DNA of 64,000 bases. It comes from Heterotrichella gracilis (taxonomy: Eukaryota > Sar > Xanthophyceae > Tribonematales > Xanthonemataceae). Made by a program: the position numbers and the translations under genes. Shown here one piece after another: positions 1 to 11,613 of this stretch; the first letter of the stretch is position 1; every line of letters begins with the position of its first letter. Location: positions 61,810 through 125,809 of the forward strand of contig JAULBX010006331.1 of assembly GCA_032358255.1 (NCBI GenBank), read 5' to 3'. Under the pieces are notes generated by a model, which made no database searches, had not been told where the DNA came from, and saw nothing but the letters and a program-made list of their open reading frames with translations.

Positions 1-118
1 GTGTTTGCATCTATGTACATGGCACGTGGGTTGTTCATATGGGCATTTGTTTCTTGCGGCGGAACCACATGATGCCGCAAACGGCGGTGCCATGAGGCTG
101 GTGGTCGTGCGTCATTGC

Positions 119-1158
119 AGGGATGCTGCCGCATCGATTGGCGACGTCTCCACTCCAGCTGCTGCAGATGCTTGTGCCATTGACAAGATGCCAGTGTTTG
201 CATCGCTGCCGCTGCCACTGATTGGTGAGTGTCTACCTGCCACAGTGGCACAGCAACCAACATTGCCACCAACGAACATGCATGCATAACCCATGCATGC
301 CCAGTCCATGGCGCACTGCGTGCGTCTTGCTCAAGCAACAGACCGGGCATCCTACCCTTGTCACACATGTGCATCATTGTCGGTGCATTGGCACTGCTGC
401 GCCAATCCTCCCCGGTTCATTGGCTGCAGGCTCTTTGCTGAAGGACGTTGCTGACATGCACAGTCGGGAGCTGACAGTGAGGCAGGCAGTGGTAATGGCC
501 CTGCAGGAGCTGCAGGGTGCGTGCGCCCATCAAGGGGTACCTAGTGTCACATGGGGTTCATTGCGCATTCCTGCACATGCTTTTGCATGGGTGTCTTATG
601 CATGCCCATTCTACATTGTGTGCATGCCAATGCGCAGCATGCATGGGTCACGTGGCGTCAGTCAGCGCTCAGGTGCATAGCCTTCTTGTCACTGTGACTA
701 CCATTTTGATTGTGCAAGGTCGTCACACACCTGTGCCATGTCCAGGGGTGCAACATGACGGCTCAAGTGTGGCCAATAGGGTTGGCACACATGCCAAGCG
801 CGCTGAGCAACAACAGGAGGAGCTGCAGGTAGGTCAGCATGCAGCCTGCGGGCTTTGCCTCTGGTTACATAGCTAAAGCTGTTGGATTGTGGAGGCACCT
901 GCTGCTTACTTCAATCCGCAAATACGAGCACATACATATCAGGTGCATACAGAGTTCATTTGATTAAAGCGCGTGCTACACGGACGTTTTGGGCAAAGTG
1001 ACCCATACTTGAAGACATTCCAATTTGTGTGTGTGTGATAACGATACGAATATCCCCTGCAGATGCTTTTGGTCACATGGGTTGCCTGCCCTGAGCTCGA
1101 CGAGGACAGGCTGGAACACAATATGGAGGTCATTAGGGAGGACATGCGCGGCTTCTGA
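119..1158 (+). CDS. CINP-like protein, C-terminal part (5' end outside window)
   Basis: Four exons splice in phase: 121-224, 430-516, 719-828 and 1063-1158, the last ending in TGA. All donors are GT; acceptors are CAG or AAG. The joined tail contains a segment around LLKDVADMHSRELTVRQAV and ends with DEDRLEHNMEVIREDMRGF. The pattern resembles the C-terminus of CINP, the CDK2-interacting protein of replication and ATR signalling. CINP has an aromatic/Leu-Pro stretch, a helix of the type 'LL..Y+KEL..+..V...L', then 'L..W...P..D..RL...ME.+..E'. The family assignment rests on remembered layout only and is uncertain; the exon structure is firmer. The N-terminal half lies upstream of the window, so length cannot be compared. 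An alternative is that this is an unrelated helical protein. Confidence 0.45.
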
Positions 1159-1179
1159 CACATTGTCAAGTCCTCACCC

Positions 1180-1807
1180 ATCGTGCCCCGCGCTGGGAAT
1201 GTGAATCGGCACGGTCTGCCAGCATGGCATGGCGCCTGCATTGACACAGCTGGCACCTGAAAGGCGTCATCAGCCATGGCGAGGAGCTCAGAACCAGCAT
1301 GGATGATGAGGAGAAGAATACAGGCCCAAGACCTGAAGCCATGTGCAGGCTAGCGGCCTGGTTCACCTGCTGGAGTGCAAACGCCTACAAAATAGCAGGT
1401 ATGTGGCCAATTGTGTATGGCAGTTAAGGGTCCCCAGCGTGTAGATCTAGTCTCTAGAGCCGTTGGGGATCCCCGCAACGTGCTTGGCTATAATACAGAT
1501 GACCACTGTGTGGCAATGCACATAGTTCGAGTCCTTGTATCTCTAGTCCAAATGGCTTCAGAAGCTGGATTTACCCTGCACACTGTTTATGTGTGTGTTC
1601 TGTTGCCTGAATCCTACATCCACTGTGCATGCAAGGCATGGCATGCATTGCAACGCATTCGCAGGTCATGTATTGTAAATTGTGATCAGCTTTTGTGGTT
1701 GCAGGTTGAAGAGGGCGCTTTTGAGGATGCTGATGAATGGTCCAGCGCCATTGGATGTGCGGCACTGTAGACTGCTGTCAGCAATTCAATGGCAATGGGA
1801 TAAATAG
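1180..1807 (+). other. Possible small downstream exons or 3' UTR of the preceding gene
   Basis: Two candidate exons can be joined here: 1349-1398 (acceptor GCAG, donor GTATGT) to 1705-1807, phase 2, ending in TAG at 1805-1807. They would encode a short helical tail containing LKRALLRMLMNGPAP. Another reading uses an open stretch at 1249-1398 in a different frame and then stops at once after 1705. A third reads 1705-1770 as an acidic terminal peptide. These cannot all be right, and no family is recognised. The stretch could equally be untranslated sequence of the CINP-like gene. Confidence 0.25.
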
Positions 1808-2296
1808 GAACTATGACACAGCAAATTGGCTGCACGTGCGATCAGTGCACTGGGGGTTACTACAGTATCCTTTGTAAGACTCGATGGCACAAAAGTTGTT
1901 TCCGTAATTACAGCTTCTTCCATTGTGCACCCAGATCCAGTCAAAATATCAGACTATGACCATGGTATAGCGCTGTGTTATGCTACCACTACGCATAAAT
2001 TATTGAGTCGTCCACACGCCACCAGACTGAGAACGGTACGCCTGTAATAATGTGGGGCACTGCAGCGCCACTGGGGGACAGAAGCACGTGAAATTGGAAA
2101 AATTAGGGCAGATGACTCTTCACAACGACCCACGTAGCTACAACGCAATCAGCTGTCAAAGCATTAGTCCAGTATTAATGGCGCCATGTATGGCAGGGGA
2201 ATGTCAACTGGGGTGTCTTTAGCTATCCAATTGGTCCCCAGCAAGGTGGCTCAGTTCAGCGGCAGTGGAAATCAAGCGGCGACGTTGCTATACTAA
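1808..2296. other. Intergenic, convergent 3' flanks
   Basis: This A+T-richer stretch lies between the end of the left-hand plus-strand exons and the stop codon of the minus-strand 62-residue gene. It carries TGTAA-like motifs (for example around 2045), the usual green-algal polyadenylation word. No supported exon was found. Confidence 0.4.
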
Positions 2297-2814
2297 TTAT
2301 GACTCCAGCTCCTGTAGGATCCGTTTCTGCTCCTGCAAGGAGACACACAGTGTGAGGATGTGAGGCCTCACATCCTTGGGCACTGCCAACAAGTCAATCC
2401 GCAGTCAAGATGGCGGTATTATGGTATCATGGGTCTAGTCTGATATCTGCACACATAGTTGTTACCAGATTCCAGGTGTCAAGGTGGACTAGCATGCTTC
2501 TTCTGTCACTTCCTCAGGCAGTTCAGAGTTGGCATGGCATGGTGCGTGGAACTTACAGCTGCAGTGTCCCGCAAGACCTGCTCTTTGCCCAAGCGAATGG
2601 CTCTCCTGCAGCATGATGGAGGCAGTGGGTTAACCCTCACAGAATAATCTAGTTCTTTGGGAGATATGGAAAGCATGCAATATGGAAAGCATGCAAGAAT
2701 AATTTATGCTCACCGTTCGTCCATAACCTCAAAAACTGTGTCGAGGCTTTTCAGGCCATATGCCACCACAAACACACTGGCTGTTATCTTGATCAACCTT
2801 CCAAACCCGGCCAT
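2297..2814 (-). CDS. Small 62-residue membrane protein, three exons
   Basis: The exons on the minus strand are 2814-2714, 2605-2557 and 2332-2297. Donors are GTGAGC and GTAAGT, acceptors are GCAG, and the phases are consistent. The ATG at 2814 gives MAGFGRLIKITASVFVVAYG; a short basic start is followed by one hydrophobic segment (about residues 8-22). The rest is a charged amphipathic helix ending ...EQKRILQELES. The size and layout (one membrane helix near the N-terminus, charged coil after it) suggest a small inner-membrane subunit or assembly factor of an organelle, but I recognise no family. The gene is divergent from the FtsHi gene that starts 543 bases to the right, and its exons are too short for simple ORF searches. 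The splice fit at both introns makes it convincing as a real gene. Confidence 0.65.
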
Positions 2815-3356
2815 CGCGAAGTGTTGGTGTCCACAACGCTTTCAAGGTGTTCCTGTGTACAGGAGGAGAGCTTGGTTGCAGCTCTTGGGATGTTCCTCTT
2901 TACGTTGCGGTATGCAGGCCACCGTGCATTATCTAAGACCCTGGCAATGACAATGCATAGAAATGCTGTCTATTGTTGGTAGCTTGATACAGCTTGATAA
3001 GCTACAGCGCGTTTTAAAGCTGGAGATAAGAGCTCTGTGCTTAGGGTAAAGCAAAACTCAATGCATGCATATGCAAGGGGTAGAGAAGGTAAGAAAATGG
3101 CGAGGAGACAAAGTGGCTGCCACACGAAGGATAAGATGCAACAAGCCCTGCCCACTGCGTATTGCAAGCAGGTGGTCGCAGGCTCTTGCCACTTCTTCTC
3201 CTTATGAGCTAGCTACAGCACCTCGCTGCATCGCCATTGGGCTTTCCTGGGTTGTGTGCCTTGCGAAAACTTTGCCAATGCTGCAGTGAATACTAGCCAG
3301 TGCAATGACAGGCAATAACGTGTGAAACACAGGTTGTGGCTGCCTTTGAAGCAAGG
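2815..3356. other. Divergent intergenic region (shared promoter space)
   Basis: About 540 bases separate the start codons of the minus-strand 62-residue gene and the plus-strand FtsHi gene. No exon with supported splice sites was seen. The region must hold both 5' UTRs and probably a bidirectional promoter. No clear TATA box can be assigned with confidence. Confidence 0.4.
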
Positions 3357-6300
3357 ATGGAGACCAGTTACAGTCACTCGGCGTTCGCTTGTGGTCCCTT
3401 GCCTGCCACACGACACACATGGCACCCGATGCGGCCTTTGAAAGTTAGCTTTGTGTGCGGCTGCGCAATTAGCCAGTCAAGCTCTCCACACACACTGACT
3501 AGGTCAAGGACCAGCTTACAAGGGGCTCGTTTGAGCCAGCATCGCAGTTTTGGGGTTCTGGGAAGGATGGGACAGCACGCAGTCCTTGGGTCGTTATGGC
3601 ATCGGCGAAAGGCAAGTGATGCATGCATTGCGATGTGGCAGCATTGCGGGTGTGCCTGTACTGGGAAGTCCTCAACATATCGGTGGCAAATATACTTTTC
3701 AGACATATGCTTTATATTTCTCGCTTGGTTATGTTGCACATGCTTCACTGTGGTTCTTTTGATGGGCAGTTATGGTGTCATCAGGTACACCAGTGCATGG
3801 CCAATCTCACCAAAATGCACCAATTTTAAACGGACACCCCTTGCAGGGTTCTTTGAGATGCACGGCATCAGGAGCTGAGGAGCAGCCATCGACCCAGCCA
3901 GACACGTCACACCTGTCCAAAGAGGAGGTGCGCATGCAGCCAGCATATGCGCATATGCACTGTCACACGTTGTTGACCACACCAGCATATGGCTGCATGC
4001 AACTCAGCAGACATATGGGTTGGAACACAGGTTGTGACGTTGGACTGCGTGCAGTTTTCCATGGCAACCTGCGTGCCAGTGCACTGCCATACGGGGAAAT
4101 AACCGTGTACTAAATATGGCAATATGAGAGCCGTGCCAAGGCTACTCAGCCGGGCACCCACCTCGCTTGAACCACCGCACCACACCGCAACACTCCTGCA
4201 CCGCACCAAACCGCACCGCCACAACCCACCGCGCCTGCGTCATGCACCGTGCTCCACCCTCAGTGCCTAACACCTGCACCCACCAAACCCATCTCTCCCC
4301 CACCCAACCGACCGCCACACACCTCACCACCCTTGAACTCCCCACCCCCCTTCCCCCCCACCCAGCTGTCCGCCATGTACGCGGCCCCCTTTGCCGCGCT
4401 TTCCCTCAACCTGCCCGAGCTCAAGAAGCAGTTCAAGGTGCTGTATGACCGGGTGTACTACGGCGATGTCCTGCCACCCGTGGGGAGCCAGCAGCTGTCC
4501 TACGCGCGCATGCTGGACCTGCTGGTACAGAAGCGGGTCAAGCGGATCACCATACTGGCGGACGGCCAGGTGGCTTTGGTGGAGGTAAGGACCCTTGCGA
4601 GGGTTTTGGTGGTTCTGTAATCGGCGCTGGTGGTGGCGTTTTGGGTTCAACCCCGTCTTGGCAAGGGGTGATGGGCAGGTTCACTATTGCGGAACAACTA
4701 GTATGAATCGCTTCCTGCTGTGCTATCGCATATAGAAACCGCTGATCATGGTGTTGCATGGATAGGGGATCGGTAGTTGGCTGATATGGCCTCCCTCAAG
4801 CAGAGATGCAACCCATTTCGTTGCTGAAAGGGCTTAGGGTGTAAGGTTAAAATGCAATATGTTGCATAATGGCCACATTCCCAGGCTTCACCTGCCCGCC
4901 ACGTCACATGGCATGTGGGCGTCCAGACCAGAGTTCATTCTGCCTGCATGCGCTCGGCCATGGTGACCTTGCAGCCTCAGCACCATTTGCTTTGCACCTG
5001 CAAATGCACGGCGCATGGTGGCTGTTTGACCTCGGCATCACCGCTCACCTGCCGCCACGTGTCGCGTGCAGGTGCCTGTTGAGGGCTGGTCGTCTGACTA
5101 CACAACGCAGAAGTTTGACCGGAGAAACCCAGAGTGAGTGATAGACCCTAAATCCCTATGTAATTGCTGCGGCATGCGCATCCACCCAGCCCCCACCCAC
5201 CCACCGCTCCTCGCCCTTTTTGCCCCCGCATCCCCGCTCTGGATCTCACCCATGTTTTTTGCCCCACCCCATGCTTCTGCGAACCCCCTCACACACTGCG
5301 CCTCACCCTTGCGTCACCTGTTCGAGGATCATGTACTGTGGGTACCATGCCTCCCGCCCTACCCTATTAAGTACACACACCACACCACAGAATGCCAGTA
5401 CGTGCACTCTCTTGCCCACCCTTACCCCTTCTCCCTTGCCTCCCCACCCACACACCCTGAGCCTCACCCTCACCCCTTCCCCCAGAATCATGTACTGCGA
5501 CCAGCGCCCCGAGTGGCAGATGGAGAAGTACAGGTTCTATGTGGAGCTGCCGGGGGACATGTGGGAGGAGGGATACTTCATGAACCTGGTCAAGGTCAAC
5601 CAGGTGGGTGGGTGTGGGGGGAGAACCCTAGGCTAGGGTGAGAGGGGTGTATGTGTGTGGGGGGTGAACCCTAGGCTAGGGTGGGAGGAGGGCTACTTCA
5701 TGAACCTGGTCAAGGTCAACCAGGTGGGTGTGGAGGGGGGGGAGAACCCTTGGCGAGGGTGTGGTCGGTGGAATCCAGAGGAGCCCTAAGCTAGCCCTAA
5801 CCTTTGGAAGAAAACACTCCTTTGCTGTCCGACATCCCGTCTAATGCATGACAACCGCCGGGATAAGTAAAGTACCCCCATGCACCCCACGGGATCACCA
5901 CCATTACCACCACCAGCACACACACGCCTCACATGTGAACCCCCTCCCCTTTGCAGGTGATTGTGGATGTGGACGGCTACATGCCCTACGAGCACATGCT
6001 GAAGGAGGGGCAGGTCACTGCTGAGCTGGCGGTGCTGGACCCATCAGATGCGTACGTGTGGCTCAGCCAATACTCCGGCCAGTTTGTCGGCATCGCGGGG
6101 CTGCTCCTGCTGCGGGTGCTGGTAGGGGCTGGGGACTGGCTGCTCAAAAAGTTCGGGAAGCCCAAAAAGGACAAGATGCAGGAGATGGCGGACGAGTACG
6201 GGCAGCATCGGGCACGCGAGTTCAATGTGGGCAAGTCCAAGCGCGACACTGGGGTGCGGTTCTCGGATGTTGCGGGTATCGACTTCATCAAGGACGACAT

Positions 6301-9300
6301 CAAGGAGACGCTGGACATGATGCTGGGGGATGATCGGTACAACGAGATGGGAGCGAGGCCGCCGCGGGTGAGTGGTGGTGGAAGGGTGGGGTGGGGTGGG
6401 GGGTGCCGCTGGAGGGATGGGCCACTAGAGACAATCCTAGATGTATATCGAATAAGAATAATATGAATACTAATGTACCTCTACAGCATTTTTTTGCGTA
6501 TTGCTCTTCTCCCCTCCTCTCCCCTCACCCCTTGTCCCTGTTTGAATGTTAGAATTTCTCTCCTTGTAGGGCATCCTGCTGGAGGGTCCCCCAGGTACAG
6601 GCAAAACCTACCTGGCCAAGGCCATGGCGGGGGAGGCAGGCCTGCCCTTCTACTCGGCCAACGGCGCGGAATTTGTGGAGATGTTCCAGGGGGTGGCGGC
6701 GGCCAGGATTAGGTCCCTTTTCGCCGCCGCGCGCAAGAACTCGCCTTCCATCATCTTCATAGGTGGGTGGGGGCAATGGTATTTATGATAATCATATGGG
6801 TTTATGGGTATGGTTACCCTCGTCGGGGGCCAGCAATTGGCCCAAATGTGAATTGGCCCTGGGACTGGGAAATTCTGGGATTATTGTTTATTGGTGATGC
6901 AGCCCAGCTGGCCAGCGCACAGTTTCCTGTTTTCACTCGAATATATGTCTCTTTGTTTTTGTATCTGGCGTACACTTTCGCGTGTCTGCACATAAAGTCA
7001 GCGCCGTTTGCAGGAACCGCGGCGCAGTGTGTGTGCATGGTGGTCTGAGTAAATAAAACAATCCATAAAGTAGATAAACTAAATACACTGGTCTCCACAG
7101 GTCTCCAATTTGCATGTTGGTGTCACCCACATAGCCCAAATGGGTCACAAGCAATACTTCTCTTCCAGTATAATGAAGCATGCTGATATTAATCCTTTTA
7201 CCCCCCGCAGATGAGATTGACGCCATTGGCAAGAAGCGCGGTTCAGGCGGTGGCGACAGCGGCACCCAGGAGCGGGAGGCAGGGCTGCTGCAGATGCTGG
7301 TGGAGATGGATGGGTTCAAGAGGAACGACCAGGTGGGGGGGCGGGGTGGACGTGTCTGGGTGGTGGCATTACTACATGCGTTCCAGCTATACAGCCCGAT
7401 GGGTGTAGTATGGTATGGGTGCGTATGTGAGATATGTGCTTGCTGTAACAATAGGTCGGGCAACGGGGCAAAGCTCATAAACACACCATACTGTTGCATT
7501 GGGGCGGGGGGGAGAGGAGGAGCAACCTAGTTGTTGGATGACCATGCCAGTGATTATTTGTGTCAGCAATCATGGGTGCTAATACTAACACATTTGAGTG
7601 TGTCCAATTGGTGTGGCTGATTACAGTACTGACGTTTTTCTGTGCCATTGTGACTAGGTGCTTGTGATTGGCGCCACCAACCGAGTCAACCTGCTGGATG
7701 ACGCGCTGCTGCGGCCGGGGAGGTTTGACCGGATCGTGTACATGGGCAGGCCATCGGCGCCCAACAGGCTCAAGATCCTGATGGTAGGTGGCGGGAGGGG
7801 AGGGGAGGGGGGCAAGCGGGGCTCAGTATTTTTTTGTATTTTGTTTGATTGACTACGTCACAAAGGATTGTGTTTGTTACCTGCATGTTCAAATTTGATA
7901 AAAGTATATGTCCTTCAAAATACAATGATGACTACCATGAAAGAAGGAAGCCTTTAATTGCTTGTCCACTTATCTGATGCGACCCCCCCCCCCCCCCCCA
8001 GGTTCACGCCAAGGGCAAGCAGATTCCTCGCGACAATGACGATGCCCTGCTGCGCCAGGTGGCTGACCTCACCATTGGATACTCGGGCGCTGAGCTGGCA
8101 AACCTGCTCAACGAGGGGGCAATCCTGGCGGTGCGCATCGCTTACCACATAGTAAACAATAATGTTTCCTTGCACAACCAAACAAAGGTTTCAAACTTGT
8201 GCAACGCTTGTCCTACCCCTTGCTGCAAACTTACTCACATTAACCTGCAAAAGGATGCTATCACTGGATTCCATATCCCACATGCCAGTTGTGTGGGAAA
8301 TGGACATTGTTTAGAAAAGTGTTCACGCCCTCCCTGCTCCTCACTCCGCCCCCCTCCCCTCTCCCAGGTTCGCCGCGGCGCTGAGCAGATCAACATGGAG
8401 ATCATGCTGGAGGCAATGGAGAAGATCAAGCTGGGGCTGCCGCACAGGTGGGGAAAGATGTGGTCAAAACGCAAAAGGGGACAATTGTGCATATTCACAG
8501 CACTGTGAGTCGCAGTGCTGTTGCCGTATTCATGCACTCTGGGCAGATGAAATGTGTCTGGTGGCTGCGTCTGTTCATAGTTTCCAGGCAGTCAAAGCAT
8601 TGAACGGTTGGTCCCAGCTTCCATTTTCTGTTTTCTGTTTTCTATTTTCTTCCAGGCCTGTTCACACACTGCACTGTGACAATCCCTCTTCCGCTCCATG
8701 TTTGTTACATTCTCCCTGCTTGCAGGCCCCTGCCTGATTCGGCTGCCAAGCGCCGCCTGGCCACTATTGAGGCGGGGCGGGCGGTGGCGTGCGCACTCAC
8801 GCCCGGCATACCACCCATCGAGCAAGTCAGCATCCTGCCGCGGGGCGGGTCCATCGCGCGTATCCTGTTTGTGCCAATGGTGCGCATGGGGAAACCCTGG
8901 ACAACATGGATGGCCCTTGCGAGAAAATGCCCTTGAACAACCCTGTGATTTCGAAATAAAAATAAAAATAAAAACAAACAACCTTTACTTTTTTCTTTTT
9001 TTTTGCATGGGGTGCATTGCAACGCCCCCCACCTCCACCCACTAACCGCCACCCACCCGTCGCCCCTCCCCCGCAGGAGTTTGGCAAGGACGGCGACCAG
9101 TACCACAACCTGCTGTACGCGGGCGCCAAGGTTAACGCGGTCCAGCTCAGCGAGCCCATCTCCACCTTTGACCTGTGCTGCGCGCTGCTGGTGCCGCTGT
9201 ATGTGGCGCGGGCCACCGAGGAGGTTGTGTTTGGGCCCAGGGCAGTGAGCATGAGCACCAGTCGGGAGATCGCAAAGGCAGGGGAGCTGGCAACGTGGCT

Positions 9301-11613
9301 GGTGGCGTACTCCAAGCTGCACCCGCTGTTCAGGTGGGTGGGTGGTGGTTGTGGGTGTTTGGGTGGTGGTGGTGGCGGATGGATGGTGGGGTGGTGGTGG
9401 TAGGAAGGTTGAGGTGGTGGCATACACAGAGGTGCGTGCGCTGTTCAGGTGGGTAGTGGTGGTGATTGGTGGCGTGTGTGTAGGAGGTGGCGTACTCCAA
9501 TGGTTCATGGTGTATGGGCGGAGGAGGTTGATTACTGACTTTTTAAATGGGAGGTGATGATGGTGGGGAGGTTGAGGAGGTGGCATACTCAAAGCTGCAA
9601 CTGCTGCTTATGGGTGTGTGGGAGGAGGGGAGCGGGCTGTTTGAATGCTGGCTGTTCAAATGTAGGTGGTGTTGGTTGGTCTCAGGCCCTACCCAGGGTT
9701 TTGTGCAATGAAATTGTGTGGCTTTGGCCACAGGTTGCAGGGGGTGGCATGGGCCTTAGGCCTGTGCCCTCTGAAAGCAGCTACCAGCAGTGGGTTTCGA
9801 ACGTATACCAGGTGGAATCACCCCTTCCCCTTTCTCACATAACACCCGCTTCCCCTTCCCCAGGGATGGCTTCATGTTCAACAAGACCCAGGGAGGCATG
9901 GTGGATCCCACAGTCAAGGGAACAGCCATCCGCTTTGCCCCCTACATCCGGCGGTTGCAGGACTACGCCTACCGCCAGGCGCTGGACCTGGTGCGGGCCA
10001 GGCGGCCGGTCATTGAGACGCTGGCGGATGAGCTGTGCACCAGCAGGTGGGCGGGAGGGTGGGTGGGGGAGCTAGTGGTGTGTGTTACTCAAATCCCAGA
10101 TCCGAGGAAACTGCGTGGCGCATGGTCATGATCAGTTTCCTCCGATCCTCCCTCGTTGGTGGTGTGGGGAGGGGGGGACTGCCGGAAGCTGCCCTCTGCA
10201 TGATACCCCCCTGCCTGCTGATAAAAATTGGGGTGACTCCTTCCTCTGCGTCAAAAAGGGGGTGCTGGCAAACTCAGGCCTCCGCCATGCTTTCCTTGTC
10301 CACTACCATGTGCCTGACCCTTGTAGTACCCCCCCTTGCAGGACTGAGACTGTGTCTGGTGTGCGCATTGTTGAGCTGCTGGACAACACCCCACTGGTGC
10401 CGCTGGAGCGACCAGAACCCACACCCAGCACGAGCAACGGGAATGGGAATGGGGCAAGTGGGGAGGCAGGGGAGGAGGAGGTGCGAAAAGTCACAGCAAA
10501 TCAAAGAAATGTTAATTTTATCGAATCACAAGACTACTAACTGTACAGAATTCTACACACTGCCTGCCAAGGAGAGGTGCAATGGTTGAGGAGGGGAAGG
10601 AGAATGCGAGCATGGGGGGAGTACCCTGTGCACGATGTCCCCTTCCATTTGCCTCCCTTGGGCTTTCCTAACCACCCACCTCACCCTCCACGCCACCGGC
10701 CCACCCCACCCCCCACGCGCGCAGCAACACCGCCCCCTCTGGGAGCTTCTGCCCAACTCTAAACCCTCCAGGAGCTGCTGTCCAACCCCAAACCGTTAAC
10801 CCTTAAACCCCACCCGCCCAGGGCGCCACCTCTTCCAAGAGCTTGTGTCCAACCCTAAACCCTAAACCTTGACCCCCACTTGCGCAGGACACCACCCCCT
10901 CCCAGCCCCTCCAGGAGCTTCTGTCCAACCCCGACGTGGCCGCTGTGTCGCGCGTCATCACAGGGCACCAGGACCTGGAGGCGCTGCTGGGGCCACACAT
11001 GGCGGCGGTGCAGGCGGCAGCAATGGCAACTATGGCGGCAGACCCAGAGGTGAGTGGCGGGGTTGGGGGTTACGATATGCAACGGACTTGAAGTGGCGTC
11101 TTTTGGCCATTCACCTAGTGTTTGAAAGCATGTGTAAAGGTAGGCAAAGAGCTTGGGTGGGGTTTAGGGGGCGTGGGCAGTGGAATAGTGACCACGATAT
11201 CGGCGGACTAGGGTTGGGGAGTGGGGACTGTGGCGGGTATCGCCACACAAAAGAGAACTCAAAAGTGTTGTCGTGTAGCACAGAATCAGCGTCTGTGTTC
11301 ATTGTACCGGCGGGAACAGGGCTTGTCAGGGATGAGATTTCTGACAATCTACCACCCAGCTGGAGCACACCCTGTGTGTTGTATTTGGACTGCCACCTGT
11401 TTGCTTTTCCTTTCTTTCTTTCTGCTGTTCCCTACATGATACATTCTGATGTGTACCTCCTTACCCTTCCTGCAGACGCTCGCCCGCCTGGAGGCCATGC
11501 GGCGCTTTGCCACCCAAGCCGACGCGCCCTTCCCCCCCCACCCACCCGTGGGCGACTACCAGGGGCTGCTGCTGGAGGACTGGGTGGAGCAGCCGGATGT
11601 GGTGGAGGTGTAG
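3357..11613 (+). CDS. FtsH-like AAA+ pseudoprotease (FtsHi type), plastid
   Basis: Seventeen exons join in phase: 3357-3611, 3847-3927, 4366-4584, 5072-5133, 5486-5603, 5957-6367, 6570-6762, 7211-7332, 7658-7783, 8002-8130, 8368-8447, 8726-8879, 9077-9333, 9864-10046, 10342-10480, 10888-11049 and 11476-11613 (TAG). The protein is about 940 residues. The first exon is Ser/Arg/His-rich and acidic-poor, like a plastid transit peptide. One membrane segment sits around 6060-6150. The AAA+ module is intact: Walker A GPPGTGKT, Walker B IIFIDEID and arginine finger RPGRFDR. The zinc-protease site is not: HEAGH of active FtsH is replaced by IEAGR, and the downstream acidic ligand region lacks its Asp. 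Family knowledge: FtsHi proteins are ATP-driven motors without proteolysis, some acting in the Ycf2-FtsHi plastid import motor. The first intron appears to be GC-AG (AAAG|GCAAGT). Which FtsHi paralogue this is cannot be told here. Confidence 0.85.
5561..5762 (+). repeat. Tandem copy of an exon end plus its donor in FtsHi intron 5
   Basis: The last 43 bases of exon 5 (5561-5603) recur at 5681-5723 with one mismatch, and both copies are followed by GTGGGT. The intervening intron sequence, including the 18-mer GAACCCTAGGCTAGGGTG, is repeated too (near 5623, 5665 and, degenerate, 5747). The second exon-like copy has no acceptor of its own. Confidence 0.85.
9302..9606 (+). repeat. Multiple decayed copies of the exon 13 end in the following intron
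   Basis: The last 32 bases of FtsHi exon 13 (9302-9333, coding [11 protein letters not shown]) are echoed at 9417-9448, where the donor-like GTGGGT is kept. Partial echoes lie at 9487-9500 and 9580-9606. The copies differ by several substitutions, so they have different ages. The spacer is GGTGGT-rich. Confidence 0.75.
10715..10932 (+). repeat. Tandem decayed copies of the exon 16 start, with telomere-like heptamers
   Basis: Exon 16 of FtsHi begins at 10888 after GCGCAG and carries CAGGAGCTTCTGTCCAACCC. Related blocks with their own acceptor-like or exon-like parts lie upstream at 10715-10757, 10767-10787 and 10815-10853. The junctions between blocks are CTAAACCC-type telomeric words, best at 10851-10868. 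Confidence 0.75.

Noticed and set aside
1705-1770. Alternative terminal exon coding an acidic peptide (VEEGAFEDADEWSS)
   Set aside because: It needs phase 0 from the exon ending at 1398, but that frame contains a TAG just before the donor.
7983-8001. Run of about 17 C before a FtsHi exon
   Set aside because: It is simply the pyrimidine tract of a normal acceptor, though its exact length may be misassembled.
8705-9592. Minus-strand 295-codon open frame
   Set aside because: It runs antisense across two FtsHi exons and the intron between them; low-complexity composition from GGTGGT tracts.
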